Origin: Emergomyces orientalis
Taxonomy: Eukaryota; Ascomycota; Eurotiomycetes; Onygenales; Ajellomycetaceae
Reading direction: 5' to 3'
NCBI GenBank assembly: GCA_002110485.1
Contig: MOWL01000067.1
Location: 4,216,001 to 4,280,000 of the forward strand
Length of the DNA stretch: 64,000 bases
A program made the translations under genes and the position numbers. The notes under the pieces are model-generated. The model saw nothing but the letters and a program-made list of their open reading frames with translations, made no database searches and was not told where the DNA came from. Below are positions 11,970 through 24,139 of the stretch, piece by piece (position 1 is the first letter of the stretch; the number at the start of each line of letters is the position of its first letter).

Positions 11970-12846
11970 GATGACAGAAGTTCGAAGGAGGTTTAATCGC
12001 TAGCTGGAGAGTGGGTGTTGGAACTCCTCCGAGGGGTTTGAAGGGGGTTAGACGTCGTCGCACTGATAATGCGGAGTAGGCGGCCGGTTAACCAGTTCGT
12101 TAATGCGGAGATACCAAGGCCTAGAGCTTGTGAGAGGAAATGGAGATAATTAAGTAACTGTAGTTGAGTTGTGAAGTGGGGGGATAAGGCCCAGCACCGC
12201 TCATGGGAAGATGAATAGAAATAAAAATGTTGGATAGCAACGCTGTGGTAGCCAGTGAGGAGTGGCGGGAGAGGAACAGGGACGGCGCAATTAATAAGAA
12301 GCAGACGAACCAGGTTGAGTCGGCGGGATTTATATGAGGCTATCTCGACCTCCACAGCCCGATGCCGAGGTTACTTTTGACAACACCAGAACACTCCAGA
12401 ATCATGAAGCTAAACAGTTGGCAGATATAATTGCAGATTATTCTTGTGATAGTTAGAGTCGGATATGTGATTGATTATACCCTGTTTATTATTCATACTT
12501 TCTCCCTTATCATCTCTACTCTAGTCAAGAGTTGTTAGCTCTATCTACTGTAAAAAAAATATTATTAACTCATATACCCTCGCCCTGGTATGGATTTATC
12601 CCAAGCCTGGGTGGCGGATTTTATTTCCCGCGCAAGAATATCAAATCACTACAATCAATAATACTCTGCACAATACTGACACATCCCCATTACAAGTCTT
12701 CAAAAAGATACACAATTTTTCCCCCACTCCACGAACATTTTACCATTCACAATAACTTGCTTATAATTGCCTATATAGGCCTGGTTTACTTTGTAGCTAA
12801 AAAAACTATAAACAGGATCCTTTGTGATCCTATCTCATCACTCACC
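11970..12846. promoter_or_regulatory. Divergent promoter region between Lon protease and HEM3
   Basis: About 880 bases separating two start codons that point away from each other. The HEM3-proximal half is AT-rich with CATATA and TATATAGG elements around 12567 and 12773. An in-frame open stretch upstream of the HEM3 ATG (from about 12532) lacks a credible start context and reads as leader. No specific operator could be assigned. Confidence 0.5.
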
Positions 12847-13992
12847 ATGACATTTGCCCCTCCTCAGACTGACCCCGCCTCAGAAACGTCGCCAACAAAG
12901 ACTACTTTTACAATTGGCACACGCAAATCAAAACTTGCTCTAGTGCAGACGGATCTCGTGCGGGATGCCCTGAAAGCCGCCTGGCCACAATACGAATTCA
13001 ACATCCTCACCAAAGACGCAGCGGCGGACCTGGATAAAGTCACCCCACTGCGCGAATTCACCTCCAAGAATCTCTGGACGGAAGAGCTTGAGGAATTACT
13101 ACTTGCAAAGCAGATTGATCTTGTTGTCCATTCTCTAAAAGGTGTGTTTTTCACTTTTTTTCTTATTTTCTTTGTTCACTTTCCAAGTTTTGTTTCCGTC
13201 TTAGCGTTTTAGCACGCACCAATCCTCATATCTTCTTCTTCTGAAACAGATGTTCCAACTCAAATCCCCGAGTCCTGCATTCTCGGTGCTATGATGCCCC
13301 GAGAGGACCCTCGAGATGTCCTAGTAGTCAAGAAAGGCTTGCCAAAAATGGCCCTAGCAGAACTCCCCGCAGGTTCCGTAGTCGGTACCTCATCCGTGCG
13401 CCGCATCGCCCAGCTATCCCGACACTACCCACATCTCATAGCAACAGACGTAAGGGGCAACATCGATACGCGGTTAGCAAAGCTGGACGCGGAAGATGGA
13501 CCTTTTACCTGTCTCATACTGGCTGCCGCGGGCCTGCTGCGGACCGGCCAGGGTGCTCGTATCTCGCACTACCTAGACTCGAAGAATGGCAAGATGCTCC
13601 ATGCTGTGGGTCAAGGTGGGTTGGGTATTGAGATGCGTGCGGATGATGCGCATATGAAGCAGATGGTTGAGAAGATAGGGGACAAGAAGACTACGTTTGC
13701 GTGCTTGGCTGAGAGGAATTTGCTGAGGACGTTGGAAGGGGGTTGTAGTGCGCCGCTTGGGGTTGAAACGGAGTGGGTGCAGGATGCGGAGGGGAGGGAA
13801 AAGTTGAGGCTTCGGTCTATTGTGGCCAGTGTGGATGGGAAGGAGGCTGTGGAGATGGAGAAAGACGAGGAGGTTAGGTCTGGTGAGGAGGCAGAGGCGT
13901 TTGGGAAGCAGGTTGCGGATGAGTTGGTTGTATTGGGCGCTGGGAGGATTCTGGAGGTCATCCAGCAGAAGAAAAAGGCGTGGGGTAGTTAA
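12847..13992 (+). CDS. HEM3: Porphobilinogen deaminase (hydroxymethylbilane synthase)
   Basis: It condenses four porphobilinogen molecules into hydroxymethylbilane, a cytosolic step of heme synthesis. The model is join(12847-13141, 13250-13992), 345 aa, within the normal family range. Visible signatures are IGTRKSKLALVQT at the N-terminus, KDVPTQIPE restored exactly by the intron, the substrate-binding GTSSVRR and DVRGNIDTRLAKLD, and the dipyrromethane-cofactor cysteine in LEGGCSAPLG (about residue 263). The start ATG sits in CACCATGA. A longer upstream open frame exists, but the protein alignment begins just after this Met. The 3' third switches to G-rich, purine-biased codons. Confidence 0.97.
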
Positions 13993-14599
13993 GACTCATG
14001 ATATGGTCGTGATGATCTATGATGATTTGGGTTGTTGTTTGTGGTATTTTTCTCTCCTTCTATTGAGTTTGTCATATGGATCAATACCCCTAAAATGGCT
14101 CTAAGATACGGTTATGATTATGTTTTTATAGCATTTGCCACTACCATGATGTATTACTATGATAATGGTCATGATACAATTCCAGAGGCATTTACCATTT
14201 ATTAGGAAGGAAAGTCACATATCCATTAAACATCTTCCACCCTTTGAAAGCAATATATCATGTGACTCAGTGCAGAACTGGCAAGGCGTCAGTCAGTCTT
14301 GTTCGAAGCAATCCAAACCAAAACATATCAACTTTGAATATTCATTCTCCCATAATCATCTCGTCCGGCTTCTGATTTCTCTAGGTTATCTAGTTAGCGG
14401 GGATAAAACCATTTCCTATCCCCAAAAGAATTCAAGGTTAGATTTAAGCTTTCCGCCCCGCCCCCTTATCCGTACCATATATATATATATATATGTATAT
14501 ATCTTTTTCACCCTTCTGTCCCCAGCATCATTCTAAATAAAACCATCCCCAGGTCCCAAACCACAAATACAAAGACAGGCACTATTATCGTTTATAATT
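13993..14599. other. Intergenic between HEM3 and the SGNH esterase, with an (AT)n microsatellite
   Basis: About 600 bases, no supported gene. An (AT)n run at about 14477-14494, followed by GTATATATC, lies about 110 bases before the esterase start and may act as a TATA-like element. The rest is unremarkable AT-rich sequence. Confidence 0.5.
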
Positions 14600-15901
14600 A
14601 TGACTAAAGGCTCAACACCAAATGATTACCCGCGCATCTACTTGTTCGGAGACTCGCTGACCGAGCGGGCATGCTACGAGTCGGATAATGGGTTTGCGTG
14701 GAAATTGGAGGAATATTATGACGGGAGGGTGGAGATTGTTAATGAAGGTGTGTGTTTAAGTGCTGTTTTTAAGTGTCAGGGCTACCAGCGGTGTTTTTAC
14801 ATGGTATGACGTGGGAGGGTGGGATGGATGAAGACTCTTGATGATGGGAGAGATTTTGCTTTAGACTAGTGCTGATTCATGTATTCACGCAGGGTATTCT
14901 GGGTGAGCTTAGTCCAAGTCTGATGAAGAAAGAAAACTAAACAGCTGCTCTCCCTCGTACTATTGAGACTTTCAATTTTCATATATTCATCATCTCATAC
15001 CCATGCACTGCCCTCCCTCCCTAATTTAGTTGCATTTTCTAATACTCTCCCCCCGCCTGTTTCTCTCCCATCTAGTCAGACCACAAAAACCCTCCGCCGT
15101 GAGTTTGAAAGAGAAATCATCAAAGGAATAGAAAACCGCGGGGCTCCCGCCCCTTTATTCATTACCATTTTTCTAGGCGCGAATGATGCCTGCCTTTTAC
15201 CCTCGGGCGCTTACGTGCCCCTCCCAGAATTTGAGGAACACATTCGACACTACGTGGATAGTATCCTGGACCATCCTGGAGCGCAGAGCACGAAAGTCAT
15301 ACTCATCACTCCTCCGCCCATTGATGTCCCATCGCCCGGAATGGTGCCTGCTGATGACCTGCCCGAAGTCACGGATGTCATGCAGTCAATTGCAAAGTTA
15401 AGTAGGGGTTACAAAACCTGGGCTTCAAAGCGGATTTTTGCGGAGAAGATTGTCGAGATAGGGAGGGAGTTTGAGAGGAAGACGGATCGCGTGGCTGTGT
15501 TGGATTTTTGGATGGCTGTGACCAAGGCCGCGTGCAAGGAGCAGGGGGTCTCGGAGGAAGAGTTCCATGAGCTGGATATCAAGGAGATGCTTCCCGGTTC
15601 TGGATTGCCTGGTGCCGGGGAGTTTGGGAGCGAGTTCTTTATCGATGGGTTGCATTTTGGGAGTAAGGTATGTCGATTGGTTCTGTCTGCTTATTTGAAG
15701 GGGGTAGGTTTCGTAGAGCTGACATGTGGTTTGTTTTTGTAGGGATATGAAATTCTTACTCGTGAATTGTTTGGATTGTTCCTGACTAAGTGGCCAGAGT
15801 TGGAGAGGCATAATTTCCCGCTTCGTGTATGTGTTCCATTCCATGAATATTTGATGAAAGGCCTAACCATTCGCTGATACTGTATTGCGATCTAGGAGTA
15901 A
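14600..15901 (+). CDS. IAH1: SGNH/GDSL esterase, IAH1-like
   Basis: The protein is related to yeast isoamyl acetate-hydrolysing esterase, a cytosolic SGNH hydrolase. Proposed segments are 14600-14747, 14893-14902, 15076-15667, 15743-15826 and 15896-15901, about 279 aa. Block I is YLFGDSLTERA with the nucleophile Ser. Block II comes from a 10-base exon that restores NEGYSG before QTTKTLRREF. Block III is FLGANDAC. The catalytic Asp-His pair is in FIDGLHFGSKGYEIL, where the fourth exon supplies GYEIL. The last intron (donor GTATGT, CTAAC at 15863, acceptor at 15895) leaves a final exon of one codon plus stop. If it is not spliced, the frame ends at 15877 with 17 extra codons. It is tail-to-tail with TAP42. 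Confidence 0.85.
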
Positions 15902-16017
15902 TTTAACCACTCCTCCGTTGTTGGGGCCTAGGGTAGCTAGGTAGCTAATATCAGACGACATGGGGAATGAATGGCAAAAAGTCAACGGCACCCTCAAAAG
16001 GCTTTGGACCGGATTTT

Positions 16018-17242
16018 TCAGCCTCTGTTTAAAGTATTACCGGACCCTCGCGGATTATCCTCAGTGAACTCATCCCACGCCCTTGCCTTCATAGTTTCTT
16101 CATCGGCCTTTTCTAGATCATCTTCGTCAATTTCCTTTGGTTGGCCGGATTGCTCGCCACCACCCTCGATAATGCCCCCCCTTTTCCTTTCCTCTTCTAG
16201 ATATTCGTCAATCGACATGGTCGGGAGGTTGTGGCTTGGTCGGAAGACCCCTTTTCGAAATTCCGTCCGCTTGCTTGTGAGGACGAATGGTTGTAGTGGT
16301 ACGCCGGTCTTGCTTAGAAGTGGCCCTGTTCCTCCCCCACGAATATTCTGAGCGAGTCCTATATCCAAACGATCGGAGAAGCCAGTCGCGTTGCCAGGGT
16401 CACGTTGTCTAGTATCATGATCGTGCACGGGATTGGTGGAGGGGGCTGCAGCTTGAGCAGTCGAGAGCATGGATAGCTCCTGTGATAGCATGTCCAGGGC
16501 CTGGAATGTCTGATGTGTATAGAGTTTAATCTCAGCTAGATAGAGTTGTCGAACTAGATCGTCATCGGATTGTAAGCTGCTTTGGTTTTGCAAAAGATAC
16601 TACCGAAATTTTCGTCGTTAGATCAGGCTATCAGAAGTGCCATATAAATTACAGGGGAAAGTTACTTCTAGCCGCTGTTTTAACTCTTTCTCCTCTCGAA
16701 ACCTGGATACTTTGATATTCCTCCGCGCCGCTGCATCGTTTAATGGAGCCAGGCTAAACGACCGGGGGGCGTCCGTGTATCTTTCATAAAGCTTCTTATC
16801 GTCTGGGGAGAGGAGGCCATATTGATCTAGACTCTCTAGGTACTTTTCGTATTCATCCCGTGACCGCTGGAGACTTTTAATGCGGTCTGCGTCGTAGGAC
16901 CTTTGGAGAAGGTCGGCAAGGATGAAATCGACTGTTAGATACCTAGTAGTGTGCAAGTGATGAGGCTCTGTTTAGTTTGACTTTGCTCCTTATATCCCTT
17001 AAAGCAGAAGAGCCTCAGATGTAAGTATAGTTTACGTACTGTAGATCTCCAGTGGTAATATCATCCAGTGATTCATTTGCGCTGAATAGGGAGAGCTGTG
17101 CAATGCGCCGTTGGCATTCTTCGAATTGCGTGATCACTTCGCTGAGCTGAGGGTTATTTTCTGAAGATGGCGAATCCAGAGCTTTCCTATGGGATTTCGC
17201 GCGAGAGAAGAGAGCATGGAGGGTTTCTGGCTGGGTATCCAT
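16018..17242 (-). CDS. TAP42: TAP42/alpha4-type PP2A regulatory protein
   Basis: Tap42 binds catalytic subunits of PP2A-like phosphatases and links them to TOR signalling. Minus-strand segments are 17040-17242, 16666-16942 and 16018-16599, 353 aa. The first junction (donor GTACGT) rebuilds DLQYLTVDFILADLL, the helical core characteristic of the family. The third segment contains VLTSKRTEFRKGVFRPSHNLPTMSIDEYLEEE, the conserved Tap42 C-terminal signature that ends with the hallmark EYLEEE motif. A Gly/Glu-rich acidic tail (WDEFTEDNPRGSGN) also matches the family. The third exon has no ATG at its start, which confirms it is internal. It is divergent from dcl1 across about 810 bases. Confidence 0.95.
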
Positions 17243-18052
17243 TGTTTATGATGCCGAAACATGTATGCACTGGAAGAAATGGAGGATCCAAGGATCTTGG
17301 TTTTGAGATATTTTAGTTCTATAAAATTATATCCAACTTGTCGATTGTTGTTGCTTGGGAACTAAACTGGCTGAGGGAAGCCCAAGTCATGTGAAGATAA
17401 CGCTAATCAGCGGTGCCTGATAATTAAGGTATCCAAAGAGCTCGAAGCCCCAAAAGTCTATCTAACTGTGGAAGTTCAACCCCCTGCCTGAATAGCTTCG
17501 GGGATAGCTAATATCAACATACACGGCATCTTCCAAGTGACATGCTGCAACCCACAAAACAATGCTTTCTACCATTTTCTGTTCTTACAAATTAGACATT
17601 TTGATGAACATGCTGTACATACCCGCTTAGCCAGTGAAATTGAACATGTTCTTCTTTCTTTATTCTCTGCCTGCTGTTCTTTATTAACTATAGCAAACAC
17701 ATGCGTGGTGCCAGACAAGGCAATATGTCCCCCGCCCCCGCCCCCACCCCCCTCCTCTCTCAGCTAAAAGGGCTTTGTTAATTTTGTTTAGATAAAATTC
17801 ACACTTTCTAAACATTCTTTACATTCTCTCTCAGATATCCATCTCTTCTATCCTTTGTTCAAAATCTGCTGAATAGGCCTACACCACTGAATGATTTCAC
17901 ATTTTTTCTTCTTCTCCAACTACATTCCTTCACCACTGCAGCCTAGCCTCTTCCATTCTTTTACCTGACTCTCGTTAAGACAGCTAATTCCAACGCGACT
18001 CTCAAAGCCTCTCTTCCTACTGGACGAGGTGATTGGGGGAGTAGAGGCGGAG
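17243..18052. promoter_or_regulatory. Divergent region between TAP42 and dcl1, with C-rich tract
   Basis: About 810 bases with no supported ORF. A tract of C runs broken by single G or A bases at about 17730-17753 lies roughly 300 bases before the dcl1 start. It is followed by pyrimidine-rich sequence up to the start. This is the only compositional landmark; no known operator was identified. Confidence 0.45.
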
Positions 18053-21000
18053 ATGAGCGCCATAGCTATAGCCAAGCTCGCAGAGGTGCATGACGAGGCT
18101 TCAGAGCCAGAGGGATCAGATGACGAGATAGAGCGCTCTGAGCAGGCTCCTCTGAACGCAGCAGGTCGACGGCAGAAGCAAAATGACAAATTCAAGGCTC
18201 TGTTGGAATTCCTTTTACATCCCCATAACTGTTTTTGCACTTTTTCTGATGGAAAGGAATCAAATATAGGCTGTCAAAAAGAACCGAGACCATTACAGCG
18301 GAGGATATTCAACGGGCAACCAAGGTAAAAAACGACAGTGAGCTGTCCATGACGAATTTGATTGCGAAGCAAGACTTTACTTCTGTTATCCATGATCCAC
18401 GAGAGTACCAGCTGGAGCTATTCGAGAAAGCGAAAACAGCGAATGTCATTGCTGTGCTAGATACTGGTACGTGTTTTCCTATATTTACTTTTCGTCAAGA
18501 TATTAACACGGATAGGATCGGGGAAAACATTGATTGCAGTTCTTTTGCTCAAGCACATGGTTCAAAACGAATTGGCTGATCGAGACAGTGGAAAGCCACC
18601 TCGTATATCATTTTTTCTGGTTTGTCCTGGTTTCCTTTCGTGAGAGAGTAGTTGGATACCTAAATATTGGTAACTAGGTCGATAGCGTTACTCTCGTGTA
18701 CCAACAAGCTGCGGTCCTGAAAGCAAATATTGATCAAAATATCGATAAATTCTGCGGAGGGATGCAGACGGACCTATGGAGCAAGGACACCTGGGATAAA
18801 CATTTTTCAAAAAATATGATTATTGTTTGTACTGCCGAGGTCTTACATCAATGTCTGCTTCGTTCTTTCATCCAAATGCAACAGATCAATCTCCTTATTT
18901 TCGACGAGGCTCATCATGCTAAAAAGGATCACCCGTATGCTAGGTAAGGAGATAAGACGTTTCTGGTCCACTGTAAAGCCGTAGCTGATGGGATATACAG
19001 GATTGTCAAAGACTTTTATTTGTTGAAGACTGAAGCTCAAAACAGGCCTAAGATATTTGGTATGACGGCATCTCCGGTTGACGCAAAGGTGGATGTGGTG
19101 AAGGCTGCAACGTACGATATCTATAGAGTGATATATTTAATCCCATTCGTACTAACCTTTGGACTAGGACTCTTGAGACACTACTCGACAGTCAGATTGC
19201 AACCGCTTCCAACCTGAATGCTTTGCGGCAGGCGATAGCGCGGCCAACCGAACAGATGTGGGCATATGATAGACTTGATACGCCATCTGAAACTGACTTG
19301 TACAAGCGGATGCAACTACGCTTTGGCAATATCCGTGAACTCGAAAAAATATTCTCATTTGCCTTGGAGGCCAGCTCGACATTGGGGAGATGGTGTTCAG
19401 ATTGGCTTTGGACATTCGCTCTTGACGAGGCCGAATTGCCCAAACTTGAGGGCAGGATCTCTAGGAGTTATATGCAGGCTAGGTCTGGCAATCACACCAA
19501 AGGGGTTGATGAGGCAATTAGGCTTCTCCGAGAAGCTGGACAGTTAATAAAAAGTCATGCGTTTCACGCTCCGGTCGATCGCATCGAGCATCTGAGCTCC
19601 AAGGTACGACTATTGCGCCATGAGCTTTCCTTGTACTTCGAACGACACAGGGACACCAAGTGCATTGTTTTTGTGCAGAAACGACATACTGCGATGTTGT
19701 TAGCGGAATTGTTTTCTCGAATCGGAACAGAGCACATGAGAACGGGGATTCTTATAGGGGTTCGACACGATGGAATTGGGGGCGCAAACTTCTCTTTCCG
19801 GCAGCAGTTTTTGACGCTACTGAAATTTCGCAAAGGGGAGCTCAATTGCCTGGTACACTTGTTTTCATTTTCATATTTTCCAAATGACCCCGTATTCTTT
19901 GCTAACGGGAACGGGTGAAGTTTGCAACGTCCGTCGCTGAAGAAGGGCTGGATATACCAGATTGCAACCTGGTTATTAGGTGAGAAGAATATTCTCCCTA
20001 CCTCACATGTATAAGGCTCACCGCGTGCTAGGTTCGATCTGAATTTGACCATGATTCAGTATGTGCAAAGCCGTGGACGGGCTCGACACTCCAACTCTAT
20101 AGTATGATTTTCACTTCAGAAATTGGCATCCGTCTCTAATGATCCATAGTATGCCCACATGATGGAACGGGATAACCTTATCCACGAATCATGCATCCAA
20201 GACGTCCAGCGAGCAGAGGTGAGGCATAGGAGCCAGGAATTTAATACCATTCGGCTAACATTGTCAAGAATATCATGCGGCGGTTCTGCGAGGCTCTCCC
20301 CGAGGACCGGATTATTCGTGGTAGCACTGATGATTTGGTAACGATTTTGGATAGGGAACGATACCATAATTCTTTTACAATCCACAGTACTGGTGCAAAG
20401 TTAACGTACCCCTCTGCGCTTGCGGTCCTTGCACATTATGCAAGCTCTTTGGTAAAAGCACCTGTCTAATTACATACGTGGAGGCTAATAATTTGCAGCA
20501 ATATGAAAACGAAATTTCTACCCAGGTGAACTACTTCATTGAGCGGATAGACGGTGCATTTGTTTGCGAGGCGAGTCTCCCCGAGAAATCACCTTGTCGA
20601 GGTTTGATGGGCAAACCATCGGCACGGAAGTTGCATGCCAAACAATCTGCTGCTTTCGAAACGTGTTTGATGTTGAGAAAGAATGGGTTGCTCGATGACC
20701 ATTTCGTCTCAAAGTATCATAAAAGGCTGCCGGCCATGAGGAATGCTAAATTAGCCATCACATCGAAGAAAACGAATCAGTATGATATGATGGTGAAGCC
20801 CAAAATGTGGGAGAATTCTCGTGGCACTATTCCGAGCGAAATCCATGCTACTCTCTTGACCCTGAGGCCTGTGGATAAATTACGGCGAGCATATCAACCT
20901 CTCATCCTATTCACACGGGACGCCCTTCCGAAATTTCCCATATTCCCGCTATATCTCGAGGATGACATCGAATGCGATGTTGTTTCGATTCCCCTGCGCA

Positions 21001-23470
21001 TCTCATTGCGAGTTTCAGAGCCAGAGTTGGATCTGCTCACTACGTTCACCCTTAGGATATTCCAGGACCTGTTTCATAAGGTATACGATCATCAGCCAGC
21101 CATGATGACGTATTGGCTTGCACCCGCGAGGTCGAATTCCGAAGATAGGGATATCTCAGAAAATATGAACCCACTAGAACTTCTTGACATCAACATTATT
21201 CAGTATGTCCAGGACAATTCCGAAATTCGTTGGTCCCCCAGTATGCTACCCAGCACTGTGGAAAACAGATTTCTGTTCGACAAATGGGATGGTAGGTATC
21301 GCTATTTCACGTCTGAGGTGGAACTCAGCCTGCGCCCTTCGGACCCTCCTCCCTCAACGATGGCGAAGAGACGACATATGGAAAACATAATGAATTATTG
21401 TCTAAGTCTGTTTAAGAATTCCCGCCTAAAGTTTCTCAGGGAATGTGACTGGAACCAGCCAGTCGTTCGAGCTGAATTGGTTCGACTTCGCCGAAACCTT
21501 TTGGATAGGGCAACGGAGCAGGAAAAAGGGGAAGAAACGATATATTATATTTGTCCAGAACCTCTGAGGATCTCAGCTGTAAGATCCCTTTTGCCTGTAG
21601 TGATAATTTGCAAAGACTAACATTTTGGTAGTTGCCCGCCCCGGTGGCCGGCTTCGCGTTTGCTTTCCCAGCTATTATCAGCCGGATAGAGTCCTACTTG
21701 ATTTCCCTGGAGGCATGTGCCAAGTTCCAATTAGATATCGCGACACATCTCGCTCTCGAAGCCTTAACGAAGGACTCGGATAACACCGAAGAACATCGAG
21801 GGGAACAGATTCATTTCCAACGTGGAATGGGCAAGAACTATGAACGGTTGGAATTCCTCGGAGATTGTTTTTTGAAGATGGCAACGTCGATCTCGCTGTT
21901 TGCGATGAATCCTGACAACGACGAGTACGATTTTCATGTCAAAAGGATGTGCCTGATTTGCAATCAAAATCTGTTCAATACCGCTGTTAGCATTAAACTC
22001 TACGAGTTTGTCCGCACCCAGGGGTTTTCAAGGTCCGTTTTTGGGGAATTATCTGTAACTTATTTTTTGTGCTTATTGCTGATGTTAATTTTTTATTTAG
22101 ACGGAATTGGTATCCTGAAGGCATCACGCTTCTCCAAGGAAAGGCCAAGTCGGAATCTGCAGAAAATAAACATGCTTTGGGTGACAAAACGATTGCGGAT
22201 ATCTGCGAGGCGCTAATTGGGGCTTCCTTGTTGTCTGGAGGGAAGTCCCATAGGTTCGACACGGCAGTCAAGGCAGTCACTGCGTTTGTGAACAGCGAAA
22301 ATCACCGGGTTTCGGACTGGAGGAGTTATATCAACCTGTATTCCTTGCCCAGCTATCAAATCTCACAAGCGGATGCGGGCCAACTCGACTTGGCTAAGCA
22401 AATCGGCGACCGTTTGGGATATCGTTTTAAGTACCCAAGACTGCTCCGCGCCGCATTTACACACGCTTCATACCCAGCAGCATGGAGTAAAGTTCCATGC
22501 TATCAGCGTCTTGAATTTTTAGGAGATTCTCTGCTCGATATGGTTTGTGTTGAATATTTGTATCACCGTTATCCCGATCGGGATCCCCAATGGCTCACGG
22601 AACATAAGGTATTTTTCCAGTCAAGTTAAGGGGAGATAGTGAATAAATAAACCAAAACTAACAGATTCATAGATGGCTATGGTATCAAATAAATTTTTGG
22701 GTGCAGTTACTGTTAAGCTGGGGTTACATAGACACCTCCTATATATTAGCAACATTCTTTTGGGCCAAATCACCAGCTACGCGGAGGAGATTGAAGTTGC
22801 GGAGGCTGAAAGCGCCGACTCCCCAGACGCCTGGACAACAACCAGCGATCCGCCCAAGGTGAGTAGTTGGACTCTTTACCATCAAGGGGTTTTCAGCGAC
22901 TGACACACGTTACAGTGCCTGCCGGATATGCTGGAGGCATATATTGGAGCAATATTTGTCGATTCGAATTTCAGTTTTGAGGTGGTTGAGGATTTCTTCC
23001 AGCAGTATCTCAAACGGTACTTTGAGGACATGAGCATTTATGATACCTACGCAAACAAGCACCCAACGGCGTGTACCCCTCCCCCCTCGCACAACTTCAT
23101 GTACATGTAAATGTAAAAGGTTGGTAGCTAACATAACTTGCAGACATATTTACACAACCGACTAACGATCGATTTTGGATGCACCAACTACTGCTTGAAA
23201 GCCGGTGAGGTGCAATTGGTGGATGGCACAGAGCCACGGGTGTTTGCAGCGGTTATCGTCCACGACGAGTGTGTAGCCGAAGGTATTACTTCGTCTGTCC
23301 GGAATGCAAAGATTAAGGCTAGCGAGGCCGCACTTGCAAAGTTGGAAGGGCTTGCTCCATTCAAATTCCGTGAAATATATCGTTGTGATTGTGCGGCCGA
23401 CAAAGGAGAAGAAGGAGCAGTAGCGGTAGCAGGCGCAGGCGCAGGCGGATATATATCTCGCCTGGCGTAG
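18053..23470 (+). CDS. dcl1: Dicer-like protein 1 (RNA interference ribonuclease)
   Basis: It cuts double-stranded RNA into small RNAs. Sixteen phase-consistent exons give 1515 aa: 18053-18201, 18270-18466, 18516-18619, 18678-18943, 19001-19111, 19168-19852, 19921-19979, 20032-20101, 20150-20218, 20269-20451, 20499-21578, 21632-22032, 22101-22608, 22673-22858, 22916-23068, 23144-23470. Domains in order are a DExH helicase (DTGSGKT, IFDEAHHAKK, GMTASPVD), helicase C (TSVAEEGLDIP, QSRGRARHS), the Dicer dimerisation fold, a PAZ-like region, RNase IIIa (YERLEFLGD near 1060), RNase IIIb (YQRLEFLGD near 1257, then PDMLEAYIGAIFVD) and a C-terminal dsRNA-binding domain. Catalytic acidic residues are present in both RNase III halves, so the enzyme looks intact. 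The last intron has a GC donor, and intron 1 has a weak GTTGGA donor. Domain order and length match DCL1 rather than DCL2. Confidence 0.95.
23069..23143 (+). other. Non-canonical GC-AG intron in dcl1
   Basis: The exon before reads ...NKHPT and the exon after reads TYLHNRL, the uninterrupted order in DCL1 proteins. The bases after ACG are GCGTGT, so the donor is GC. The nearby GT dinucleotides at 23071 and 23073 give the wrong phase or run into a TAA. A CTAAC branch point and TTGCAG acceptor are present. Reading through hits a stop at 23108-23110. Confidence 0.75.
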
Positions 23471-24139
23471 GGGCAGAGAACGTGAAGCCTATATGTGGGT
23501 AATTATTATCCCCCTTTTATTGGATCGGGATTTTTTTCCTCCCAAGGCCCATTCGGAGATTGGAAGTGATCGTGTTTCGAGAATGATACACACTTTGTTT
23601 TTTTTCTTTCTTTTTTCTTTAAATTGCGACGATGTGCATGCTAGACAGTTTATGCTTTAATAAATGGACGTCGACATAAACTAGAAAACATAGGTAATGA
23701 AATAAATATTAAAAATAAAAATATTTTCCCTTCCTTCGGCCTCCTCCATCCCCTTAAATTGCAGACGCCCTTTGGTTTGGATACGCCAAGGCACACCTGG
23801 AAGTTTCCAGCAAAGTGATTGCAGACGCCAAACTGTGTATGGCCTAGTGGTCTAAACCTAGAGGGGACTAGCGTTTTAGCCCCTGACATGGCCAGCGCCC
23901 GATCCCGTGACCAAAGAACACGCCGCGTGCAACAAAAAGTTATAGGCAGAGCTCATCCACGGCATGCGTCTTTTCTTGCACCATTCTCTATATCAGAAGC
24001 GATACACATCTACAACTTATCTACTACGCGAATAAAAGACCACCCAATACCGGTCGATGTACAACAGGCTCTGGAACCCTCTCTTCCTCCGCTAAACCCC
24101 TTACCCTCATGACTCCCTTCCAACGGTCTACATAGTGTT
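23471..24139. other. Intergenic between dcl1 and dynein; short repeat and hairpin
   Basis: About 670 bases without a supported gene. ATTGCAGACGCC occurs twice (near 23758 and 23818). A stem-loop GGGG-A-CTA / TAG-CCCC with a six-base loop spans 23863-23883. The stretch 23830-23900 recalls a tRNA A-box by eye but has no B-box and does not fold as a tRNA. Confidence 0.4.

Noticed and set aside
12532..12846. Longer HEM3 with an N-terminal extension
   Set aside because: The open frame upstream is AT-rich Ile/His/Tyr-coding sequence without a good start context; the conserved protein begins just after the ATG at 12847.
23830..23900. Possible tRNA in the dcl1-dynein spacer
   Set aside because: An A-box-like GGCCTAGTGGTCTAAA is present, but there is no GTTCGA B-box and no cloverleaf.
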